A DNA stretch of 18,563 nucleotides, taken from assembly GCA_910579485.1 (NCBI GenBank), contig CAJTVO010000065.1, forward strand, positions 1-18,563, written 5' to 3'. Source of the stretch: an uncultured Oscillospiraceae bacterium (lineage in GTDB: Bacteria > Bacillota > Clostridia > Oscillospirales > Oscillospiraceae). Both the position numbers and the translations under genes were made by a program. This document shows, piece by piece, positions 1 to 5,236 of the stretch. Position 1 is the first letter of the stretch; each line of letters starts with the position of its first letter. The notes under the pieces are model-generated. The model saw only the letters and a program-made list of their open reading frames with translations. It made no database searches and was not told the DNA's origin.

Positions 1-30
1 GAAAAACTACAAAATTTCTTCGGCGTTTTC

Positions 31-282
31 TTACAATTTCAAATTGGCGTTGACATCCACTGCCTTTTGCCGGATATCCTCACTGTATCTCCGCCTCTGG
101 GCGTTCCCATTCTCAGAGAGCGCCGAAACGCCCTCCGCCCGATACCGGCTGATCCAGGTGTGCATGGTGGAATGGCCTACCCCGGCACGCCGTGCTGCCT
201 CCCGCATCCGAATCCGCCCCGCAAGGCACTCCTGGATGAGTTTTTCCTTTTCCGTTAAATCCATTTCGATCCGTTTTCCCAT
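31..282 (-). pseudogene. IS3-family OrfA-like helix-turn-helix fragment
   Basis: This 83-residue frame begins at an ATG preceded by a good ribosome binding site (GGAGGGAGGAAAG). Residues about 10-50 form a helix-turn-helix of the kind found at the N-terminus of IS3/IS150-type OrfA proteins (the stretch RMREAARRAGVGHSTMHTW is the clearest part), which bind the element's own ends. OrfA proteins of this type usually run well past 100 residues; here the similarity stops after about residue 75 and the frame ends in unrelated codons, and no OrfB with a DDE domain follows inside the window. I read it as a truncated remnant. A nearly identical copy of its first codons and upstream flank occurs at 2744-2840. 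It could still encode a short DNA-binding protein, but nothing suggests a job for it. Confidence 0.65.
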
Positions 283-337
283 CTTTCCTCCCTCTCCCTC
301 TTATTATTTCCCTGTCTGCCTTTTAGGGAGCATATCA
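241..337 (-). mobile_element. End of IS3-type element, copy 1
   Basis: About 97 bases covering the OrfA start codon, its ribosome binding site and the outer flank match 2744-2840 with about six differences and no gaps. On the minus strand the outer edge begins TGATATGCTCCC, and a terminal TG is what IS3-family ends carry. The similarity between copies stops at that edge, so the element boundary is probably at 337. The repeat is seen directly; the IS3 assignment is an inference from the OrfA-like reading frame. Confidence 0.6.
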
Positions 338-339
338 CT

Positions 340-375
340 GGGTACCCAAACTGCCAAATTGCAGTCTGGATACCC
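340..375. repeat. 36-bp near-perfect inverted repeat beside the IS end
   Basis: Arms of 15 bases (GGGTACCCAAACTGC and GCAGTCTGGATACCC) pair at 13 of 15 positions around a 6-base centre CAAATT. It begins three bases outside the presumed IS edge. It could be an operator, two abutted ends of another element or a hairpin; the sequence does not decide. Confidence 0.5.
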
Positions 376-389
376 GCCCCGAAAATGGT

Positions 390-431
390 AACAGCTCTAC
401 GGTTCTGCATCCGCAGACCCGTAGAGCTGTT
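390..431 (-). terminator. Hairpin at the end of the small Cro-type regulator gene
   Basis: AACAGCTCTACGG and CCGTAGAGCTGTT form a perfect 13-bp stem, and the loop contains a further TCTGC/GCAGA pairing. The hairpin overlaps the regulator's stop codon (430-432). Downstream on the minus strand is ACCATTTTC, a weak T tract, so termination is likely but not textbook. Confidence 0.6.
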
Positions 432-633
432 ATTCGTCGGGGAAGTACTCGGCGATGTCCTCCAGTCGGCAATCCAGCGCCGAACACAATTTGTTCAGCG
501 TCTTTGTTTCCATGTTGTCGTTGGCTCTCAGCCGCCGGACTGTCTTGCTGTCAATGCCGCATCGTTCTCGCAGCAAGTATGTGGAAACGCCCTTTTGTTT
601 CATCACAACCCACAATTTATCAAAGACAATCAC
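430..633 (-). CDS. Small Cro/CI-type transcriptional regulator
   Basis: The 67-residue product is a single Cro/CI helix-turn-helix of the compact HTH_26/YozG type: residues 9-62 contain MKQKGVSTYLLRERCGI, then SKTVRRLRAND as the recognition region and LNKLCSALDCRLEDI as the closing helices. Such proteins bind DNA as dimers and usually repress their own region. The start is a GTG at 633, chosen because GGGAGGGGG lies just upstream at the usual distance; no in-frame ATG fits as well. It is transcribed away from the SLOG-type gene at 740, and the 106-base gap between the two holds a consensus promoter overlaid by two similar palindromes. I infer that this protein is the repressor binding there. 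A hairpin terminator sits on its stop codon. Confidence 0.85.
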   Translation of the reverse strand: MIVFDKLWVVMKQKGVSTYLLRERCGIDSKTVRRLRANDNMETKTLNKLCSALDCRLEDIAEYFPDE

Positions 634-651
634 ATACTCACCCCCTCCCGA

Positions 652-680
652 TTGACACCAATCAGTATGGGGGTTATAAT
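652..680 (+). promoter_or_regulatory. Consensus sigma-A promoter for the SLOG-type gene
   Basis: TTGACA at 652-657 and TATAAT at 675-680 are separated by exactly 17 bases, a perfect match to the housekeeping consensus. It points at the gene starting at 740 and would give a leader of about 50 bases. Confidence 0.85.
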
Positions 681-707
681 CTCCAACGTTAAGGGGATAT
701 AATCCCC
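670..707. promoter_or_regulatory. Twin palindromic operator over the divergent promoter
   Basis: Two 15-base boxes, GGGGTTATAATCTCC (670-684) and GGGGATATAATCCCC (693-707), share the plan GGGGAT-n3-ATCCCC and lie 23 bases centre to centre, about two helix turns. The first covers the -10 box and the second the start-site region of the 652-680 promoter. Binding by the adjacent Cro-type regulator (430-633) is an inference from position. Confidence 0.65.
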
Positions 708-739
708 ATAGCTAAATTAAAGTCAGGAGATAAATCGTG

Positions 740-1258
740 ATGATTGAAAAATGCTGTGCGTTCACAGGCCACCGTCCAAAGAAGTTTCCTTGGGGCTATA
801 ACGAGGCTGACGCCCGGTGCCTCGCGCTGAAAAAGGCACTTGCTACAGAAATCGCCAAACTGGTGGAGGCAGGATATATGGACTTCCTTTCCGGGATGGC
901 GGAGGGAGCCGACACCTGGGCGGCGCTGGCTGTCCTGGCCTTGAAAAAAGAAAATCCCGCGCTGAAACTCCACTGTGTCCTGCCCTGCGAGGGACAGGCA
1001 GACGGGTGGTCGGCTTCGGCGCGGGAACTCTATCATTCCATTTTGGAGCAGGCGGACGAGGTTGCCTATGTGAGCCGGGAGTACCGCAAGGGCTGTATGT
1101 TGGAACGCAACCGCTATCTGGTCGATCACGCCGCCTGCCTGCTGGCGGTCTACAACGGAGAGTGGCGGGGTGGGACGGCGATGACGGTGAGGTATGCGAG
1201 GAAGTTGGGACGGAAAGTTATTGTACTGCCCCCCAGTGCAGTGATACTTGTTCCCTAA
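740..1258 (+). CDS. SLOG-superfamily (DUF1273/YspA-like) protein
   Basis: This 172-residue protein has the features of the SLOG nucleotide-binding superfamily, DUF1273/YspA-like branch: an N-terminal strand ending in FTGHRPKK (residues 7-14), a central SGMAEGADTWAA turn and a C-terminal GGTAMTVRYARKLGRKV helix and strand, arranged as a Rossmann-like fold. SLOG proteins are thought to bind nucleotides or nucleotide-derived ligands; many lie on conjugative or integrative elements, but their substrates are mostly unknown. The start could also be the GTG at 737; the CAGGAG site at 724-729 serves either. It is driven by a consensus promoter and stands divergent to a Cro-type regulator. Length is normal for the family and there is no sign of damage. 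Family assignment is firm; function is not. Confidence 0.8.
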   Translation: MIEKCCAFTGHRPKKFPWGYNEADARCLALKKALATEIAKLVEAGYMDFLSGMAEGADTWAALAVLALKKENPALKLHCVLPCEGQADGWSASARELYHSILEQADEVAYVSREYRKGCMLERNRYLVDHAACLLAVYNGEWRGGTAMTVRYARKLGRKVIVLPPSAVILVP

Positions 1259-1305
1259 AATATTTGTAATTCACGCAAATCGCTCTCCCATTTTTCCACA
1301 AAATA

Positions 1306-1314
1306 TGGTATAAT
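1306..1314 (+). promoter_or_regulatory. Extended -10 promoter (TGGTATAAT)
   Basis: A TG-n-TATAAT extended -10 element lies 28 bases before the ATG at 1343. The -35 position (TCCCAT) is poor, as is common with extended -10 promoters. It would drive the small gene and the adjoining mod remnant. Confidence 0.6.
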
Positions 1315-1342
1315 GACAAAAACCATTTTTAAGGAGCCAGCC

Positions 1343-1636
1343 ATGATAGATTTGAATTATTTGAAGCAGTTTCACGAAATCAAAGATATTGCAGATATTA
1401 GCCATGAGATTGAAAAACTTGATTGCCTGGCGTATAAAAATGACTGGGATGCAGTAGAGCAGCATCTTCAAGACATTTCCCAAAAGCACATAGTTGAAAA
1501 AGCAGTCTACAATTCTGTAAATCAAACTCCGCCCCAGTCCATTCAGCAGTCCGCAGCAAACTGCCGTCAATTTCTGCTGATGCTTGGAGCGGAAAAAGTT
1601 ACAAAGGAACTCTCCAAACATCCGGGAGGAAACTGA
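1343..1636 (+). CDS. Hypothetical 97-residue protein upstream of type III mod
   Basis: I do not recognise this family. The product is small, soluble and mostly helical in appearance, with a charged N-terminal half (LKQFHEIKDIADISHEIEKL) and a C-terminal stretch around QSAANCRQFLLMLGAEKVTKEL. There is no signal peptide or membrane segment. The ATG at 1343 follows AAGGAG at 1331-1336, and an extended -10 promoter lies just upstream, so expression is likely. Its last codons carry the ribosome binding site (GGGAGGA) of the mod frame that starts one base after its stop, so the two genes are translationally coupled and probably belonged to one restriction-modification operon. It may be an accessory or control protein for that system; this is inferred only from position. 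Confidence 0.7.
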   Translation: MIDLNYLKQFHEIKDIADISHEIEKLDCLAYKNDWDAVEQHLQDISQKHIVEKAVYNSVNQTPPQSIQQSAANCRQFLLMLGAEKVTKELSKHPGGN

Positions 1637-1637
1637 T

Positions 1638-2575
1638 ATGTCCACCAACATCTCCAAACAGAAGCGGGATGACCTGCTCGCCAATCCGACCTAGAGATGG
1701 ACGTGGGCGGCAAAAAATATGGTCTGGTTTTTGAGGAACACCAGGAGGCCATCGATGCAGTGCTGGCGGAGCATACCCCTGTGCTGACAGAGGAGAAGCC
1801 GCTGCTCATCGACCACGGCGGCGAGATGAACTTTCTGCTGGAGGGGGACAATCTGGCGGCGCTGCGGCTGCTGGAAAAGACCCAGCGGGGGCGGATTGAC
1901 CTCATCTACATTGATCCGCCGTACAACACCGGCAACAAAGATTTTATTTATGATGACACCTTCGTAGATAAGACGGACACATTCATTCACTCAGAATGGC
2001 TGTCCTTTATCTCTGAGCGTTTGACACTTGCATCAAGGCTACTCTCACAGAATGGAATAATTGTAATCAGCATCGGCTATCAAGAGGTGCATAACCTTGT
2101 TATGCTGTGCCAGGAGATTTTTGCTAATAAGCAAGTTGTATGCGTAACGGTTCAGACTTCTGGCGGAAAGCCAAATGGCGGATTTACATATACACAAGAA
2201 TATCTGGTTTTTATTGTTCCTGAAGAATTTGCTCCAAATGCAATGAGCTTCACTGGAGGTATTGAGCGTTCTCCTTTTGAGGGATTGACTTTAAGCACCT
2301 TTGATAAAACAACAAGACCCAATCAGACATATCCGATTTTTATTGATAAGGCGACAATGTACATTGTTGGTGTCGGAAAGTCATTGACGGAGCGTGTAAA
2401 CGATGGCACATACACGGGTGAACTGAAAGATTTTACTTTCGAGTATTATGAAGCACCGGAGGGGGCTGTTGCTCTGTGGCCTGTCAGTAGTAAAGGTGCC
2501 GACTGTGTGTGGCGGCTGATTTCTCCCCGGCTGCTCCATGACTGGGAGTGCGGATACATAGTAATTTGTGTTCTT
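1638..2575 (+). pseudogene. Broken type III restriction-modification methyltransferase (Mod)
   Basis: Type III Mod proteins recognise the DNA site and methylate adenine for the Mod-Res complex. The true start at 1638 (MSTNISKQKRDDLLA, typical of these proteins) runs only 18 codons before a stop at 1692. Similarity resumes in another frame from 1697 with DVGGKKYGLVFEEHQEAID, so roughly a hundred bases are deleted at the junction. Motif IV, DPPYNTGN, is intact and followed by a normal catalytic-domain sequence (DKTDTFIHSEWLSFISERL) and a target-recognition part, up to KGADCVWRLISPRLLHDW near 2550. After that the frame runs into unrelated sequence to 2704. The SAM-binding FxGxG motif, which lies C-terminal in this beta-class order, is missing, as is any res gene. 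It cannot make an active enzyme. Confidence 0.85.
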
Positions 2576-2616
2576 CGCAACATGAAATACTATCATTTCT
2601 GCTCCTTTCAGCGTAT

Positions 2617-2662
2617 AAAGCGGCGTTCCCAGCCAGAGCGAGGCAGAGAACACCGCTTTTTT
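2617..2662 (+). terminator. Rho-independent terminator
   Basis: AAAGCGG-c-GTTC-cca-GCC pairs with GGC-aga-GAAC-a-CCGCTTT around a short loop, followed directly by a six-T run. It is a clear plus-strand terminator lying after the truncated mod gene and may have been brought in by the rearrangement that cut it. Confidence 0.75.
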
Positions 2663-2680
2663 GTTTCGTACATACCATGC

Positions 2681-2785
2681 TTACCTGTCGCCCATACCCA
2701 TTGATTTTCTTTTGTTTTGGGAAGTATCGTTATCTAACGCCGCCTTTTCCTTTTCCGCTAAATCCATTTCGATCTGTTTTCTCAT
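2681..2785 (-). pseudogene. Second IS3-type OrfA remnant (N-terminal codons only)
   Basis: The ATG at 2785 opens a frame whose first 14 residues (MRKQIEMDLAEKEK) match the OrfA start at 282. After that the helix-turn-helix is gone and the frame continues in unrelated codons to a stop at 2681. The upstream flank and ribosome binding site are conserved. It is a deletion remnant of the same element type. Confidence 0.7.
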
Positions 2786-2840
2786 CTTTCCTCCCTCTCC
2801 CTCTTATTATTTCGCTGTCTGCCTTTTCGGGAGCATATCA
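2744..2840 (-). mobile_element. End of IS3-type element, copy 2
   Basis: This block matches 241-337 without gaps and with about six substitutions, in the same orientation. Its outer edge (minus strand TGATATGCTCCC) abuts directly on the remnant of a different transposase gene at 2841. The two copies therefore bracket the segment 338-2743. Confidence 0.65.
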
Positions 2841-2844
2841 CAGC

Positions 2845-3344
2845 ACCATAATTTGATCCAAAGTATCTTCCAACAGTTTGACATCGTGTGTATTAGCTCC
2901 GGAAAGAACAACTGCCAGAGAAAGGCCGTTTTCATCCGTTAGTACACTGCGCTTTGTCCCCATTTTTTCCTCGATTCGTTGGGTTCTTTCCAACGGCTTC
3001 CAGGGCCAGCGGTGCTTTTACTATGCAGCCGTCTAGACTTTGCCATTTCCCAGCCGATCCCTTCTAGCTCTTCATATTTTTCCAGGCCGTTGGACCATAT
3101 CTTTTCAAAATATCCTGCTGCTGGCTACTCCGTATTCTTTGGGCACTGCTTTCCATTGGTAGCCCGTTCGTAATACATAGAATATTCCCTCTAATACACG
3201 ACGTTTGGACAATGGTTTTCTTCCGCCGCCGGGCTTACGCTTATATGTTTTGTCTTCTCCTCGCTGCTGCTCTGGTATCTCATCCTTTACGGCCTCCCAG
3301 AACGTATCTGATATTGTCCATGACTTGTAGCTCTTTTTCTCCAT
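2845..3344 (-). pseudogene. Frameshifted IS5-family transposase remnant
   Basis: From an ATG at 3344 the frame reads MEKKSYKSWTISDTFWEAV and a DUF4096-type N-terminal domain (KPGGGRKPLSKRRVLEGIFYVLRTGYQWKAVPKEYG), which introduces IS5-family DDE transposases. Near 3108 the frame breaks; the continuation FEKIWSNGLEKYEELEGIGW is in a second frame, VKAPLALEAVGKNPTNRG in a third, and VLTDENGLSLAVVLSGANTHD in a fourth step. At least three frameshifts and the loss of the remaining C-terminal half make it inactive. It has landed in, or been fused to, the end of the AAA ATPase remnant that reads into it from 3836; its left side is cut by the IS3-type end at 2840. Confidence 0.85.
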
Positions 3345-3365
3345 TTTCCCACCGCCTTTGGCGGA

Positions 3366-3836
3366 TATTATACTTCGTTTGCTTATTTGCAGATAGGCTC
3401 TTATTACCTCCTTGGCTTGCCGCATTTGGGTGTCAGGTCTGCCCAGGTTGGCGAACAGATTGCCCAGCACTTCATCTGCAGTCCTGGCAGTTTTCTCGAT
3501 GCACTGGACAGCACCCACAATGTCTGTGGAACCGACGGCTCGGTTGATGGCCTTTTGTCCGATAGCCTTATTCATGTAGGGGACGATGGTATCATCGGCA
3601 TTGTCCTCGCTGGATTAACAGATGATGTTGATGGGGGCTGGCCCCGTGCCGTCCGTGAATGGTATGGGCTGGCCCCGGCTTAGCATAGCGGCGGAATCGA
3701 GGACAAGGGTGCTCTTGCCGTCCCCGGCATCCCCCGGCATCACTGGTATCTTGCCGAAGGGGACATAGGGATACCAGCGCCATTCAATCTCCTGTACCCT
3801 GATTTCGCTAGCCTGTGCGATTTCGATTTCTGTCAT
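3366..3836 (-). pseudogene. Broken RepA-like AAA (RecA-fold) ATPase
   Basis: The ATG at 3836 follows AAAGGAG at a good distance. The start reads EWRWYPYVPFGKIPVMPGDAGDGKSTL: a RecA-like Walker A (GDAGDGKST) preceded by the WYPYVPFGK lead typical of RepA/AAA_25 helicase-like ATPases carried by integrative elements and prophages. After PINIIC there is an in-frame TAA at about 3613, then SSEDNADDTIVP, which is the expected continuation, fused directly to MNKAIGQKAINRAVGSTDIVGA, a motif normally about 100 residues further on. A second jump leads to a C-terminal TADEVLGNLFANLGRPDTQ part. So one nonsense codon and two internal deletions are visible, and the Walker B region is lost. It is a decayed replication or excision gene of an old mobile element. 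Confidence 0.8.
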
Positions 3837-4047
3837 ATGATTGCTCCTTTTGTTAGCTTGATTATGGCACAAAAATAGAGCTGTGAGTTTACCCGGCCCT
3901 ATGTACGCAACGATATGATGTGACTTCTTGCATCCTTCATATTTCGGGAAAACATATTGCAATTTTGTCGAATGCTGATATATGGATACGGGTAGAATGA
4001 TATGTCAAATCCTCATTAATACCAAGAGAAAGCAGGAGGAGGGAGAT

Positions 4048-4452
4048 ATGGGCGAGTATGTAAAAAAGAAGAAAAACGTGAATTTCCAAAGTGTAGAGGC
4101 TCTTCAGCAAGTAGTTAATGTAGTAAACGAAGCTGCTACGGCTTTAGATGATCCAAAGCGAACTATTCGAGAAAGTGCCATCCCGGAAGTCTTGGTTGGA
4201 GTTGTGGGTACAGACATTGGTGGCACGATCTCATTTGCTGAGCCCTATGATTTTGGAATAATTGTTCTAGACGCTCCAGTCATTACCTCCACTTTAGCAG
4301 CAGGATCTGGCGTTTCTGCTGTAGTTGGTGGCACAGTGCCTCCCAAGGCAACAGGTGTATTTGTTTTGGTTGCACCGGTTGCAGTTTTGACCGCAGGAGA
4401 AGTAGGTATAGGTTCAGGAACTTTCGTTTCTGATTTAGAAGGTGCAGTTTGA
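4048..4452 (+). CDS. Hypothetical glycine/alanine-rich protein
   Basis: The 134-residue product starts at an ATG behind a strong AGGAGGAGGG site; an earlier in-frame ATG at 3982 lacks one. The N-terminal 55 residues are charged and helical (MGEYVKKKKNVNFQSVEALQ), with a segment IPEVLVGVVGTDIGGTISFA leading into a long hydrophobic, glycine-rich C-terminal part. This plan, a polar head plus glycine-zipper-like membrane segments, recalls small proteins of mobile regions that normally continue with a charged C-terminal tail. Here Pro, Asp and Glu interrupt the hydrophobic part and the protein ends abruptly next to a transposase fragment, so it may be a decayed or truncated copy. I cannot assign a function. 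Confidence 0.5.
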   Translation: MGEYVKKKKNVNFQSVEALQQVVNVVNEAATALDDPKRTIRESAIPEVLVGVVGTDIGGTISFAEPYDFGIIVLDAPVITSTLAAGSGVSAVVGGTVPPKATGVFVLVAPVAVLTAGEVGIGSGTFVSDLEGAV

Positions 4453-4645
4453 TTTTGGCGTTGATATTTCGGAGAAAATCAAGCCCCATCAATGGGAAAT
4501 GCTCCCCTGGCGATGGGGGGATGAACGTACCCTCTCCTGGTTCAATTATTCCAGACGCTTCAGCAAAGATTATGAGATATCCATCTCTTCCGTTGAGGCT
4601 ATGATTAAAATTTCTCATCTCCACACGCTGATCAAGCGCTTATGA
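4442..4645 (+). pseudogene. C-terminal fragment of an IS5-type transposase
   Basis: The final 45 residues read WGDERTLSWFNYSRRFSKDY, then EISISSVEAMIKISHLHTL, the usual last segment of one IS5 subgroup including the region of the catalytic glutamate (GDERTLSW). The stop at 4643-4645 is probably the genuine one. Everything upstream is missing, and the frame begins inside the end of the gene before it. The subgroup differs from the N-terminal remnant at 2845-3344, so it is probably a separate element. Confidence 0.7.
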
Positions 4646-4656
4646 ATACAGCTTCT

Positions 4657-4706
4657 AAGCGCCGGCGAGGCGCGAATCTATCTGATAGATAGGAGTCGAG
4701 GCGACT
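4657..4706 (+). repeat. Three small hairpins after the transposase fragment
   Basis: GCGCC-ggcga-GGCGC (4660-4674), CTATC-t-GATAG (4678-4688) and GAGTCG-agg-CGACTC (4693-4707) follow each other closely between the transposase stop and the BlaI promoter. They may be the subterminal end of the element; no T run follows, so I do not call a terminator. Confidence 0.4.
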
Positions 4707-4751
4707 CTCCGGGCCGCAGAAAAACTGTCCCAAATTTTTCAAATTTACTAG

Positions 4752-4780
4752 TTGACAACCGTCTACCAATGTGCTAAGAT
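4752..4780 (+). promoter_or_regulatory. Promoter of the BlaI-M56 operon
   Basis: TTGACA (4752-4757), 17 bases, TAAGAT (4775-4780). The predicted start lies near 4787, inside the right arm of the inverted repeat described separately, which is a usual layout for an autorepressed BlaI-type operon. Confidence 0.8.
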
Positions 4781-4795
4781 ATACAGGTAGACGGT
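4758..4795. promoter_or_regulatory. Inverted-repeat operator over the BlaI promoter
   Basis: ACCGTCTACC (4758-4767) and GGTAGACGGT (4786-4795) are perfect 10-base inverted arms with an 18-base centre that contains the -10 box. Each arm contains the GTCTAC/GTAGAC core. BlaI and MecI bind dyads at their own promoters, so autoregulation is likely; the exact sequence is not the staphylococcal TACA/TGTA box. Confidence 0.7.
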
Positions 4796-4814
4796 CGTGT
4801 ACTATAAACATAAA

Positions 4815-4832
4815 GGTATACGGATGTATACC
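4815..4832. promoter_or_regulatory. Second dyad in the BlaI leader
   Basis: GGTATAC-ggat-GTATACC is a perfect 7-base dyad just before the ribosome binding site of the repressor gene. Its TATAC core is closer to classical BlaI boxes than the upstream dyad. It could be a second repressor site or a leader hairpin that affects translation. Confidence 0.5.
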
Positions 4833-4852
4833 CGGAAGGAGGCGCCAAGCCA

Positions 4853-5236
4853 ATGGCAGGAGAAAAAGTTAATCTCTCCGATTGTGAATGGAAACTGATG
4901 AACCGGCTGTGGGAACAGCCGATGACCATCATGGAGCTGACCAACCGCTTCCGCGAGGAGACCGGATGGTCAAAAAATACCGTTATTACCATGCTCTCCC
5001 GGCTGGAGGGCAAAGGGGCGGTCCGATGTGAACGGGAGGACCGGGCCAAACGCTATTACCCCGTTCTGCGGCAGAAGGACGCCGCCCGGCAGGAAACGGA
5101 GAACTTTTTGGGCAAGGTCTACGGCGGCAGCCTGGGGCTCATGATGAGCGCCATGGTGGAAAACCGCCGCCTGACGGAGGCCGATGTGGCGGAGCTGTCC
5201 GCCATTCTGGAGAAGGCGGGAGGCGGTGCGAAATGA
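4853..5236 (+). CDS. BlaI/MecI/CopY-family transcriptional repressor
   Basis: The 127-residue protein has the standard BlaI layout. Residues 5-75 are the winged helix-turn-helix (LSDCEWKLMNRLWEQPMTI at the start, then GWSKNTVITMLSRLEGKG as the recognition helix and YYPVL as the wing), and residues 78-122 form the C-terminal dimer helices, where BlaR1-type signalling causes cleavage (region ENFLGKVYGGSLGLM). These repressors sit on their own promoter until a paired M56 membrane protease is triggered. ATG at 4853 follows AAGGAGG at the proper distance. The stop overlaps the start of the M56 gene (ATGA), so both are translated together. Target operators are likely the dyads at 4758-4795 and 4815-4832. 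Which signal is sensed is not given by this protein. Confidence 0.93.
   Translation: MAGEKVNLSDCEWKLMNRLWEQPMTIMELTNRFREETGWSKNTVITMLSRLEGKGAVRCEREDRAKRYYPVLRQKDAARQETENFLGKVYGGSLGLMMSAMVENRRLTEADVAELSAILEKAGGGAK

Noticed and set aside
689..1129. A minus-strand frame opposite the SLOG-type gene
   Set aside because: The plus strand has the family motifs, promoter and ribosome binding site; the minus frame has none.
4283..4624. A minus-strand frame opposite the glycine-rich gene and transposase tail
   Set aside because: It lacks a start signal, and the plus strand carries recognisable transposase sequence.
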